A stretch of DNA of 64,000 nucleotides from Candidatus Gastranaerophilales bacterium. GTDB taxonomy: Bacteria; Cyanobacteriota; Vampirovibrionia; Gastranaerophilales; Gastranaerophilaceae. The notes beneath the pieces are model-generated. The model was not told the origin of the DNA. It made no database searches and worked only from the letters and a program-made list of their open reading frames with translations. Location: assembly GCA_944323255.1 (NCBI GenBank), contig CALURU010000001.1, positions 62,001 to 126,000 of the forward strand, given 5' to 3'. Both the position numbers and the translations under genes were made by a program. How positions within the stretch are numbered: position 1 is the first letter of the stretch; every line of letters begins with the position of its first letter. This document shows positions 23,495-31,646 of the stretch, in pieces.

Positions 23495-24964
23495 CTATAA
23501 GAATTTTACTATATCAGAACCAATATTATATCTTTCACAATAACGTTTAAGCTCTTTGATGACAACTCCTGAAAGTGCAAAAACCGCAATTAAATTTGGT
23601 ACCGCAAGAAACAATGTAACAGCATCTGAAAGATTTATAATACTTTTAAAATTCATTGCAGAGCCTGCTATTATACAGATACAATAGATTGCCTGGAAAA
23701 TACGAGTTTTTTTATTAGAATATCCAAATAGAAAATTCCACGCTTTTAAACCGTAATATGAACCGCAAAGCATTGTAGATAATACAAAACAGCTAGCCAT
23801 CACTGTTAGAATTATCGGATACCAAGGACATATTGTTGCAAACGCTTTTGAAGTTAATTCGATACCTGCGATTCCATCTATTGTAAGGTAGGCTTTTGAA
23901 ACAACGATAACAAATGCGGTTGCAACACCTACAATTACAGTATCCACAAACGGCTGTAGCATCGAAATAAATGCCTGCGCTACAGGTTTGTTTGTATTAA
24001 CGGCAGAAAATGCAATTGGGGCAGTTCCTAAGCCTGATTCATTTGCAAACATTGCACGTCTGAAGCCCCAGAGCATGCAGGCAAATGCACCGCCTGTCAT
24101 AGCCTTTGGTGAAAAGGCTTCTTTTATAATTAATGTTACTGTTTCAGGAAGATGATGAATATTAATAATGCATACCAGAAAGGCACTAAAAACATATAAT
24201 GTACACATAACTGGTGTTACTTTAGAGGTAAATTTTCCAATAGCTTTTATGCCGCCAATTATCGTAAACCATGTAATAATTGCAACAATTGTTCCAAGAA
24301 CCCAGCCATTATTAGCAAATATACTACTGCTTCCGCCTGTAACTTCGGTAAATTGCGCCGTCATTGCATTTATCTGAAAAAGATTCCATCCGCCTATCAT
24401 TGCAAAAATACAGCAAATTGCATATATTTTAGCCAGTGAATTTCCAAAATAACTGCCAAATTTCCCTTTGAATGCTATCGGGATGTAATACATTGGTCCG
24501 CCAGATACTGTTCCGTCTGGATTTGTTTTTCTAAATTTTACTCCCAGAAGTACTTCCGAAAACTTGAGTGCCATCGAAAAGAAGCCTGCAATTATCATCC
24601 AGAATATTACCCCTGGTCCGCCTATTGAAACAGCAGCAGCAGAACCTGCAACATTACCAATTCCGGCGGAAGCAGATATTGTCGCACTTAGAGCCTGAAA
24701 TGATGATAATTCACCTTTTTTCTTTCTCTGATATCCATTTGGATTATCATGTTTATATTTATTAGTAATTAATTTAATTGCGTGTTTGAATCCCCAGATA
24801 CCTATAAAGCCTGTTCTTACAGTAAAAAATATAGCTGCTGTGATTAAAAGAGCAACCAGAAATTCAACTTTTACTCCTCCGATTGTAATATAAGAAAATA
24901 TTAAACCGGAGATTTTATCTGCTATTGGTGATAATAAGCTATCAATTACGGCATCAAAATTCAT
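23495..24964 (-). CDS. Alanine or glycine:cation symporter (AGCS family)
   Basis: An inner-membrane transporter taking up alanine or glycine with Na+ (or H+). The 489 residues contain about ten or eleven hydrophobic segments and the AGCS signatures SASAGIGNVAGSAAAVSIGGPG (split across about 75-100) and GTVSGGPMYYI (about 150). MFANESGLGTAPIA near residue 300 is also typical. No Shine-Dalgarno site is visible; an AT-rich TATAAA box sits 8 bases before the ATG, so the mRNA may be leaderless. Substrate preference cannot be read from sequence. Confidence 0.92.
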   Translation of the reverse strand: MNFDAVIDSLLSPIADKISGLIFSYITIGGVKVEFLVALLITAAIFFTVRTGFIGIWGFKHAIKLITNKYKHDNPNGYQRKKKGELSSFQALSATISASAGIGNVAGSAAAVSIGGPGVIFWMIIAGFFSMALKFSEVLLGVKFRKTNPDGTVSGGPMYYIPIAFKGKFGSYFGNSLAKIYAICCIFAMIGGWNLFQINAMTAQFTEVTGGSSSIFANNGWVLGTIVAIITWFTIIGGIKAIGKFTSKVTPVMCTLYVFSAFLVCIINIHHLPETVTLIIKEAFSPKAMTGGAFACMLWGFRRAMFANESGLGTAPIAFSAVNTNKPVAQAFISMLQPFVDTVIVGVATAFVIVVSKAYLTIDGIAGIELTSKAFATICPWYPIILTVMASCFVLSTMLCGSYYGLKAWNFLFGYSNKKTRIFQAIYCICIIAGSAMNFKSIINLSDAVTLFLAVPNLIAVFALSGVVIKELKRYCERYNIGSDIVKFL

Positions 24965-25053
24965 AATTTTATTTTATAATAAAAACTCAATAAATTTTGT
25001 TAATTTTAATTAAGTTCAAATTTTATTAAAGCATATATACTTGATAGCTATAG

Positions 25054-25082
25054 TTGATTTACCTGTTTTTTTAGAGTATAAA
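25054..25082 (+). promoter_or_regulatory. Promoter giving a probably leaderless mRNA for the gene at 25090
   Basis: TTGATT (25054-25059), a 17-base spacer and TATAAA (25077-25082). Only 7 bases separate the -10 box from the ATG, so transcription should start at or next to the start codon. No ribosome site is present. Confidence 0.6.
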
Positions 25083-25089
25083 GTTTAAT

Positions 25090-25941
25090 ATGAGGAAGTT
25101 TTGGGGAGTTATTTTAATAATAGCAATGCTTATGCCAAATTTTGTACAGGCGGCAGAAGAAAGCGTTGTTACTCTGGATAAGAATGGTGTCGAAAAACCA
25201 AAGATTTCTATCGAGTCAACATCAAAACAATTGAAAGGGTCGCTTCTTGTAAGTGATTCAGAGACAGTAGCGCATTTGATAGAGATACAAAAAGAACACG
25301 ACATAAAAGATTTAGAAAAATTATGGCAAGGAACTGTTGAAAATAATCAAATGATTGAGTTTGCACTCAAAAAACTTGCGACACCGGAGTCACAAAGGAG
25401 AATTCACTCATCTCTTATGGCAAAAACTTTGTCAGCAATAATTGCAGGGGCATCTTTTGTACCGAGCCTGATGGGGGCAAATTATGGTATCCAAACTTCT
25501 GCTTTTTCTGCGGGAAGGCTAGCTCAGGGATTATTAAATAAAAAGACAATGCCACAGGAAACTCCTCTTACTGATACTGAATTGATAGAACTTGCAGGTA
25601 TGATTGAAAATTTGCAGGATGCGTTAATAAGTTCATATTATAACTATAAAAATACATTAAGTCAGCTAAAAGATACAAGATCAAAGATGATTTTATACAG
25701 TCGTAACTACTCAAAAGCTCTAGATGGTAAGGACGTTCTGGAAATTGCAATTTCTTCTTCTTTGTATGATGCAATGCGCATACAGGAATTTAATTTGGAA
25801 CAGTCTGCAAAGAAATATCATATACAACTTCAACGACTCGCAGGTAAAAAGGCTGTAGATAGTTTGGAACTTTATCAGTACGATTTCAATTCCGTTTTGT
25901 ATAAGGATGAAGGTAAGGGGGGTAAAAATGCTAAGAAATAA
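25090..25941 (+). CDS. Secreted protein of unknown function, first of a paralogous pair
   Basis: 283 residues with a signal peptide (GVILIIAMLMPNFVQA, cleavage near 22). A central block DLEKLWQGTVENNQMIEFALKK (about 76-97) is shared in pattern with the next protein (DLSLLWQGAATKSDTIKFAIYK). A short glycine/alanine hydrophobic stretch and a long helical, probably coiled-coil, region follow. It overlaps the next gene by 14 bases. The two probably act together at the periplasm or cell surface. No known family recognised. Confidence 0.75.
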   Translation: MRKFWGVILIIAMLMPNFVQAAEESVVTLDKNGVEKPKISIESTSKQLKGSLLVSDSETVAHLIEIQKEHDIKDLEKLWQGTVENNQMIEFALKKLATPESQRRIHSSLMAKTLSAIIAGASFVPSLMGANYGIQTSAFSAGRLAQGLLNKKTMPQETPLTDTELIELAGMIENLQDALISSYYNYKNTLSQLKDTRSKMILYSRNYSKALDGKDVLEIAISSSLYDAMRIQEFNLEQSAKKYHIQLQRLAGKKAVDSLELYQYDFNSVLYKDEGKGGKNAKK

Positions 25942-26824
25942 GGTTATTGCTATATTTTTACTTATGTCCTTGTTTATAATTCCTGTATCAGCTGAAGTTA
26001 AACTTGATGATGTAACTTCTCCTAAAGATTTATTTTATAGATTAGGAACTACAGATTCTCCGGAGAATAAAATTGATATTACCGGGAAAGTTGAAGTAAA
26101 GCCTGCTCTGGTAAAGGATGATATTGCTTATTCTGGTGAAGCATTAACTTATGCGGATTTAAGCATAAAAAAAATGGCGCTGGAAGTCTCTAAATCTGTA
26201 GAGATAGATTATAGTGAGATGATGGAGGATTTATCTCTTTTGTGGCAAGGCGCAGCAACGAAGAGTGATACAATAAAATTTGCCATATATAAGTTGTCTA
26301 ATCCTGATAAAGACAAACCTGATGCCAGTGCAATTAAAAAGGTGTTAACTACTATTGCAGGTATGTCTACCTTTTTAGGCGCAGGTACAGGAAATCCTGT
26401 TTTAGCAAGCGCAGCATTAATCGGCGGTAATACATTAGGTATTATGTCGCAGGATGCAAAAGAATTAAATTATAAATATACGCAGGTAACAGATGCTGAT
26501 ATGATAATTCTTGTAAGAAAAGTTGACGAATTGCAGCAAAAAGTTGTTGATATGTACTATGATTATATGACGGCAAGGCAGCTCTATGATATGACTACCG
26601 GCATGGTTCAGGAAAGATATAATAATTATCATAATGCTCAAAATTTATCTAAAGAGGTTATACTTATTACTGATACTTTTTATAGAGAGGCTCTGGATGA
26701 GCAGGTGAAAGCAAGAGGCAGCTTTTTTGAAAAGCGTTCACGCCTTGAACAGCTGGTCGGCAATGATATTTTTAGGCAGTTCGAAGCGAATGTAGATGCA
26801 AGATATGAGAAAAACAAGTCATAA
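25928..26824 (+). CDS. Secreted protein of unknown function, second of the paralogous pair
   Basis: 298 residues from the ATG at 25928. This start is preferred over an in-frame ATG at 25907 because an AAGGGGGG ribosome site sits 5 bases upstream and the signal peptide (KVIAIFLLMSLFIIPVSA) then starts properly. It has the same order of parts as its neighbour: LWQG block, a Gly/Ala hydrophobic stretch (about 140-180), then a helical region with ELQQKVVDMYYDYMTARQLYDM. It is followed 60 bases later by the Maf-type glycosyltransferase gene. Confidence 0.75.
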   Translation: MLRNKVIAIFLLMSLFIIPVSAEVKLDDVTSPKDLFYRLGTTDSPENKIDITGKVEVKPALVKDDIAYSGEALTYADLSIKKMALEVSKSVEIDYSEMMEDLSLLWQGAATKSDTIKFAIYKLSNPDKDKPDASAIKKVLTTIAGMSTFLGAGTGNPVLASAALIGGNTLGIMSQDAKELNYKYTQVTDADMIILVRKVDELQQKVVDMYYDYMTARQLYDMTTGMVQERYNNYHNAQNLSKEVILITDTFYREALDEQVKARGSFFEKRSRLEQLVGNDIFRQFEANVDARYEKNKS

Positions 26825-26883
26825 TATTTACAGAACCTGAATTTTATGGTATTTTAAGTCTAAAGCATCAAAAAGGATTTTAT

Positions 26884-28557
26884 ATGTATAGCAGGAATTT
26901 AGAGTTTTTAGATAATGATGGGTTAAAATCCCGTTTAGAAAAGATTACATTAGAAGAATCAAGTAAAGATATGTCATATTGTATGACTCCTTCAAATGAT
27001 TATCTTTTAATGAAAAACGAAGTTCCTTTTGATGATATAAATAATCCCAGAGAAGCTGTTAAGGATATGTTAAAGGCTTTAATCAAGAATCCGATGGATA
27101 AGAATGATATTATAATCACTTTTGGGATCGGGCTTTGTTATTTGTTAGACGAAGTTTATAATACATATCCTTGCCGGATTTTTATTTATGAGCCGGATAT
27201 AAAAGTTTTGCATTTTGTTTTGAATAATGTTGATATTTCAGAACATTTGGCAAGTGGAAGAGTTTATATTACTGATAATCTTGATGAATTAATGCGTAAG
27301 CTTGCAGAGCTCTATATCACAAAAGATAAAGTTGAAGTTGTATATTTGAAGAATTATGCAGTTGTCAAAAGTCAGGAACTTTTAGCGCTTACACAAAAAG
27401 TATATGAGACTTGCAGAAGCAAAATGGTTGATATTAATACAATTACAAAGTTTTCAAAGATATGGCTTATGAATACTTTGAGAAATATAAATGCAGTAAA
27501 CAGTTCAAATGCATATAAATTATCTGATTTAAAAGATAAATTCAGCGGGCAGACAGCTTTAATTCTGGCTGCCGGACCTTCATTGAAGGATAATATAGAA
27601 AAAATTAAAGCAAATAGAGATAAGTTCGTAATTTTTGCTGTTAACAAAGTTTTAAGAGTACTTGATGCAAACGGAATAGTTCCTGATTTTGTAGTTTGTT
27701 TAGATTCTTGCAGAATTAACCCGACTTTTGCCGGTCTTGAAGATATTTGTGCAAAAACAAATTGTATTATGGATATCAAATCCGATAGTATTTTATTTAC
27801 AAAAAATTTCAAACGCATTTTTATAACATTTTCGCAAAATGATATGGTTGTAAAGAAGCTTGCAGAATATAATGATATAGTTGCATATGAAAGCGGCGGC
27901 TCTGCTACTACTCTTGCTCTGGTTGCTGCTGTTCAGCTGGGCTTTAGTAAGATTATTTTTTCCGGCTTGGATATGGCATTTAAGGGTGAGGTGATTTATT
28001 CGACGGGCGAAACTATGCATAAAGTTTCAGAAAACCAGATAGAAGTTGCGAAGATTAAAAAGAATCTTGTAAAAGTAAAGTCTGTAACGGGAGAACTTGT
28101 AAATACAAGAGAAGATTATGCAGCATTTATACAACACTTTGAAGCCTTAATAAAAGATTTAGGGTTTAATGAAATTTATAACACAACAAGCTTTGGCGCT
28201 TATATAGAAGGAATGAAGAATGTAAGTTTTGATGATATTCCTTTGTTGTTCTCTTCAATGGGAACGCCATTTATTTTGGGTGAAGTTCAGAGATTTAAAT
28301 TTAAAACTGAAGATTGGGCAAAAGAGGAGCTGCGTTTAATAAATAATGTAATTTCGGTATTATCAAAAGGTGTATTTTCACCGGCTCTTGTTTCATCTAT
28401 AGTAAAAAGTCCTTTGATGTATCAGTATATGCAGGCAGATATTTTACATGTTTTACAGGCAAAAATGGAATCGGAAAGTCCTGATGAATTTATACAAAAG
28501 ACAAAGCTTGCAATAAAAGATATCGTAGACAGTTTACAGAAAAACAGATTAATATAG
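26884..28557 (+). CDS. Motility-associated glycosyltransferase-like protein (Maf / DUF115, MptE-like)
   Basis: Maf-family proteins help glycosylate flagellins with nonulosonic acids in several bacteria (known for the family). The 557-residue protein has the hallmark ALILAAGPSLKDNIEKI near residue 225 and a GGSATTLALVAAVQLGFSK...SGLDMAF block near 340-365, both typical of the DUF115/MptE-like domain. An N-terminal domain of about 200 residues precedes it. It is cytosolic with no membrane segment, and an AAAGGA ribosome site lies upstream. It lies between secreted-protein genes and 6.5 kb from the giant Thr/Ser-rich FliD, so FliD or flagellin are possible targets (inference). Confidence 0.85.
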   Translation: MYSRNLEFLDNDGLKSRLEKITLEESSKDMSYCMTPSNDYLLMKNEVPFDDINNPREAVKDMLKALIKNPMDKNDIIITFGIGLCYLLDEVYNTYPCRIFIYEPDIKVLHFVLNNVDISEHLASGRVYITDNLDELMRKLAELYITKDKVEVVYLKNYAVVKSQELLALTQKVYETCRSKMVDINTITKFSKIWLMNTLRNINAVNSSNAYKLSDLKDKFSGQTALILAAGPSLKDNIEKIKANRDKFVIFAVNKVLRVLDANGIVPDFVVCLDSCRINPTFAGLEDICAKTNCIMDIKSDSILFTKNFKRIFITFSQNDMVVKKLAEYNDIVAYESGGSATTLALVAAVQLGFSKIIFSGLDMAFKGEVIYSTGETMHKVSENQIEVAKIKKNLVKVKSVTGELVNTREDYAAFIQHFEALIKDLGFNEIYNTTSFGAYIEGMKNVSFDDIPLLFSSMGTPFILGEVQRFKFKTEDWAKEELRLINNVISVLSKGVFSPALVSSIVKSPLMYQYMQADILHVLQAKMESESPDEFIQKTKLAIKDIVDSLQKNRLI

Positions 28558-28565
28558 GTATTTAT

Positions 28566-29270
28566 ATGAAAAAGAAATTTTGTTTAATACTTGCTTGTTT
28601 ATTGTTTCAGATGACAGCTGTATTTGCGGCTGTGCAAATGAAAGTGGTTGCAATAAATGAGTTTAGGACTGACAAACCCTCCGATAGTTTAGATGTTCGG
28701 GTAATGAAAGATACCGAGCTAGGGCGTTATAAAATAGTCCAAAATTCAGCTCTTCATTGTAAGGTTATGAAAATTATAGATCCAAAGCGTGGAAAAAGAA
28801 ATGCCACATTTTATGTTCAGCCACTGTATTACATAGAAGGTGATAGGACAATCAATATAGAAGACGAAATTTATGGCAAGTATTCTAAACATGTTTTATC
28901 TAAAGAGGAATTAAAGAATTTTCCTACTTTTAAGGTTATGAAAACTGCTGCACTTGCCGTAGGCAGTTATTTTATAAAGGGTCTTTCAATAGCTTATTCC
29001 TTTGGCGAGGGAATTGTTAAAAATGAGCAGGATAACAGATTGAAATCAGGTGTTGTAAATGCTTATGAATCATCACCACTATCTATAATAAGCGAGGGTG
29101 AACAGCTGGATATTAAAGTCGGCGATGATTTCTATCTTGTATTTAAGACTGCTGACGATGATGAAGAACACATAAGTGCTGATAATTCAGATAAAGAAAC
29201 TTCTAAAGAAATAGTAAAAAATGCGGCTGATGAAAAAGAAACCTCCGATAATGTTGAGGATTCCGAGTAG
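28566..29270 (+). CDS. Secreted protein of unknown function with an acidic tail
   Basis: 234 residues with a signal peptide (KKKFCLILACLLFQMTAVFA). It has a beta-rich domain (about 25-125), a hydrophobic Gly/Ala segment near 120-140 and an acidic, low-complexity C-terminus (DDDEEH ... NVEDSE). The order of parts resembles the protein at 20782. It begins 9 bases after the Maf-type gene and ends 2 bases before the convergent TrmB gene, so it is probably the last gene of the 25090-29270 operon. Confidence 0.7.
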   Translation: MKKKFCLILACLLFQMTAVFAAVQMKVVAINEFRTDKPSDSLDVRVMKDTELGRYKIVQNSALHCKVMKIIDPKRGKRNATFYVQPLYYIEGDRTINIEDEIYGKYSKHVLSKEELKNFPTFKVMKTAALAVGSYFIKGLSIAYSFGEGIVKNEQDNRLKSGVVNAYESSPLSIISEGEQLDIKVGDDFYLVFKTADDDEEHISADNSDKETSKEIVKNAADEKETSDNVEDSE

Positions 29271-29271
29271 A

Positions 29272-30096
29272 TTAGTGTATCATATAGGTAGCATTTGAGC
29301 CGAGAACTTTGTCTTTAAGCCGCTTGAAGCCTTTGCCATAAATGTATTTCATTTGTTCTATAAGGTTTTCTTCAACATCAATTAAATACATATCGTGAAC
29401 GATAAATTCTTTGATAATAAAGACAATACTTTTGTTTTTTGTCCAAATGATGTTCGTATCTGAAATGTCGTTTTTGAGTGAAGAGATTTTGCCTATGACT
29501 CCTTCGTTATCGTCTGCTGCAATAATTACCATTCTTCCACCGAGTGAAAGTTCTATATCTCTACCGAATGCGTGCTCAAAAACTAGACCGAATCTTGAAG
29601 TGAAATTATCATATCCGACAATTCTAATTTCAACATTTCTGTTGTATGCACTTAATAATTCTTTTTCAAAGACTTTATAATCTTGTGACCATACTTCCAT
29701 GTAAATTTCACGTCTGGCATTTTGAATAACTTCAATGATTTTATCCTGAATATTCTGCTTGCCGGTTATCGTAATAATCGGCTCATTGTAGTTGTCTTTG
29801 ACTTCCGGAAGGTGTTTGTCGAGATAATTAATTGTTGAATTGATTTTTTTTGCATAGCTTGCTGTAAGCTGCTTAGGTTTAATAGGAGTGTAGGTTACGG
29901 GTTTTGTGTTAGCCGAAACTACAATGTTTTTTTCTTCTAACGCTTTTAAGGTATCATAAGTTCTGGATTGCGGTATATTAGCAAGCTTTGCAACTTCATA
30001 ACCTGTTGCAGGATACTTTTTTAATAAAGCAATATAAACCTTTGCTTCGTAAGTGTTAAATCCGATTTCTTTAAGTTTTTCCACTAAATCTGCCAT
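29272..30096 (-). CDS. TrmB-family transcriptional regulator
   Basis: A DNA-binding regulator; relatives sense sugars or other metabolites. The 274-residue protein begins with a winged helix (about 8-75: GFNTYEAKVYIALLKKYPATGYEVAKLANIPQ is split by turns, with recognition helix SRTYDTLKALEEK). A linker coiled coil follows, then a PLD-like effector domain (about 110-260) with ARREIYMEVWS. No Shine-Dalgarno site is seen; a TAAAAT box ends 6 bases before the ATG, so it may be leaderless. It is divergent from the gene at 30234, whose promoter elements lie in the shared gap, making that gene a possible target. Confidence 0.88.
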   Translation of the reverse strand: MADLVEKLKEIGFNTYEAKVYIALLKKYPATGYEVAKLANIPQSRTYDTLKALEEKNIVVSANTKPVTYTPIKPKQLTASYAKKINSTINYLDKHLPEVKDNYNEPIITITGKQNIQDKIIEVIQNARREIYMEVWSQDYKVFEKELLSAYNRNVEIRIVGYDNFTSRFGLVFEHAFGRDIELSLGGRMVIIAADDNEGVIGKISSLKNDISDTNIIWTKNKSIVFIIKEFIVHDMYLIDVEENLIEQMKYIYGKGFKRLKDKVLGSNATYMIH

Positions 30097-30102
30097 AAAG
30101 CT

Positions 30103-30108
30103 ATTTTA
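30103..30108 (-). promoter_or_regulatory. -10 box of the TrmB-type regulator gene (probable leaderless start)
   Basis: TAAAAT on the minus strand, preceded by TG(A), 6 bases before the ATG. No good -35 box is seen. Confidence 0.4.
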
Positions 30109-30166
30109 TCAGATTTTGGGGGTAAAATAAACAGGTAAATTACTTTTACAAATCTTTACAATCAAA

Positions 30167-30203
30167 GCAATTTTATTATAATTAGTGACTTTATATATAT
30201 AAA
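30167..30203 (+). promoter_or_regulatory. Shared promoter signature, site A
   Basis: GCAATT begins at 30167 and ACTTTATATATATA begins at 30188, exactly 21 bases later. An upstream element ACAAATCTTTACAA begins at 30148, 19 bases before GCAATT. The same arrangement is found at sites B-E. The start codon at 30234 is 46 bases downstream. Confidence 0.65.
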
Positions 30204-30233
30204 GGTTAATTTAGATAGGTTAGGTTTTATAGT

Positions 30234-31577
30234 ATGACACTTCCGATAAGTTCACTTGCAAATATGGAATATATGCTTTACGGTGGGGCACTGGGTGCAA
30301 ATCCGAATTGTCCTAGCTATGTAAACGGCTATAAAGCTGCAACTAATAATTTGTACGGAGGATACTATAATCCTTCTATTTATAATAATCCTTATTATAA
30401 CTGGCAGAATACGGGACTCTACAATCAGGGAGTACAGAATGCAGTTTCTCAGAGCGGAATTATTTCTCAGCCTGCATCTGCAAATACTGCAGCAAATACA
30501 GTAACTGCTTCCGCAAAAGATATAGACACTCTTGCTGATTATTATAAAGAATGTAATACCTACGTACAAAAATGGGGTGATATAGGAACTAGTGCCCTGA
30601 TGATAGGTTTTATGGAAAATCCGCAGGTGCTTAAACATCCTATAAATTCAATTAAGGCAATAAAGGTAACGAATCAGGTATTTGATAAGTCAAATCCTGC
30701 AATAAAAGCTTTGTGGGAAAAGAATCCGCAGTTGATGCAAAAGGCTTACGGGCAATTACATGCAATTAACAGAAGTGCTCAGAAAAAATGGAAATGGCTT
30801 GGACAAGGCGCATTCCAGAAACCGATAAGTGATGTAGCAAGAAAGGATTTAGAAAAGATAATGGCAGAGGCTCTTAAATCAGGTGATGAAAAAGCTATTT
30901 TGAGAGCAACTGAAACATTAAAAGCATCAAGAGGTATGGATGGCTATATTCCTACTGCTTGGAATAAGATTAGAAACTTCTTTGGCGGAAATGCCAAGAA
31001 TTATACCCCGCAGGAGCGAATTGCAAGAAAAGCTGCTGATATAGAAAAAGCAGTAAATGCTCCTGCAGCAGTAAAACCGGGAATGACCGGACTTTTGAAA
31101 CAGGGTCTGAAAGAAGGTAAAACATTTGCATTATTGGGAATGTTGATTGATTTACCGAAGATAATTTCTGCATACAAAAATGGCGGTGCGGATTCTGCTT
31201 TAACTCAGACTGTACAGAGCGGTTTGAAGTCAGTCGCAGACGGTATCGGATGGACAATAGGCCGTGCAGCAGGCGGCGCAATCGGAACAAAAGTCGGTGC
31301 TGCAATCGGAACAGCGGTATGTCCTGGTTTAGGTACTGCAGTCGGTGCAGTGCTCGGTTTCTTAGGCGGTGCTGCAGGTTCAATTCTTGCAAGTAAAGCT
31401 ATGAAATTAGTCATACCTACTGATGAGGCAACTAAACTTGAAGCAGAAGCACAGAAGAAAACTCCGGAAGGACAGGCTCAGTTGCTTTCTTTAGTTCTTC
31501 AAAAGGTTCAGGCGGGTGAAGAAGTTCCAGAAAAAGTCTTAATATCTGCGCAAAATGTTGCAGCAACAATGAGCTAA
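30234..31577 (+). CDS. Unknown protein with a Tyr/Asn-rich head and a glycine-zipper tail
   Basis: 447 residues. Residues 20-75 are rich in Tyr, Asn and Gly (NPNCPSYVNGYK, YYNPSIYNNPYYNW). The middle is helical and basic. Residues 340-395 form a glycine-zipper hydrophobic stretch (GRAAGGAIGTKVGAAIGTA, then GTAVGAVLGFLGGAAGS), which could span or insert into a membrane. There is no signal peptide. Its promoter carries the shared site A signature. The protein at 60320, under the same signature, also has a hydrophobic Gly/Ala-rich end. No known family. Confidence 0.75.
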   Translation: MTLPISSLANMEYMLYGGALGANPNCPSYVNGYKAATNNLYGGYYNPSIYNNPYYNWQNTGLYNQGVQNAVSQSGIISQPASANTAANTVTASAKDIDTLADYYKECNTYVQKWGDIGTSALMIGFMENPQVLKHPINSIKAIKVTNQVFDKSNPAIKALWEKNPQLMQKAYGQLHAINRSAQKKWKWLGQGAFQKPISDVARKDLEKIMAEALKSGDEKAILRATETLKASRGMDGYIPTAWNKIRNFFGGNAKNYTPQERIARKAADIEKAVNAPAAVKPGMTGLLKQGLKEGKTFALLGMLIDLPKIISAYKNGGADSALTQTVQSGLKSVADGIGWTIGRAAGGAIGTKVGAAIGTAVCPGLGTAVGAVLGFLGGAAGSILASKAMKLVIPTDEATKLEAEAQKKTPEGQAQLLSLVLQKVQAGEEVPEKVLISAQNVAATMS

Positions 31578-31616
31578 TAAAATAATTTTGATATCCTAAT
31601 CTATATCCCTTCTTCG

Positions 31617-31625
31617 TGGTAAAAT
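31617..31625 (+). promoter_or_regulatory. Extended -10 promoter of ilvD
   Basis: TGGTAAAAT fits an extended -10 element; no -35 box is visible. An inverted repeat ATCCCTTC (31605-31612) / GAAGGGAT (31633-31640) brackets it, and its right arm is also the ribosome site of ilvD. Confidence 0.45.
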
Positions 31626-31646
31626 ACATCAGGAAGGGATTTTATT

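Noticed and set aside
31578-31646. Riboswitch or attenuator before ilvD
   Set aside because: The leader is too short and no leader peptide or terminator/antiterminator pair is visible.
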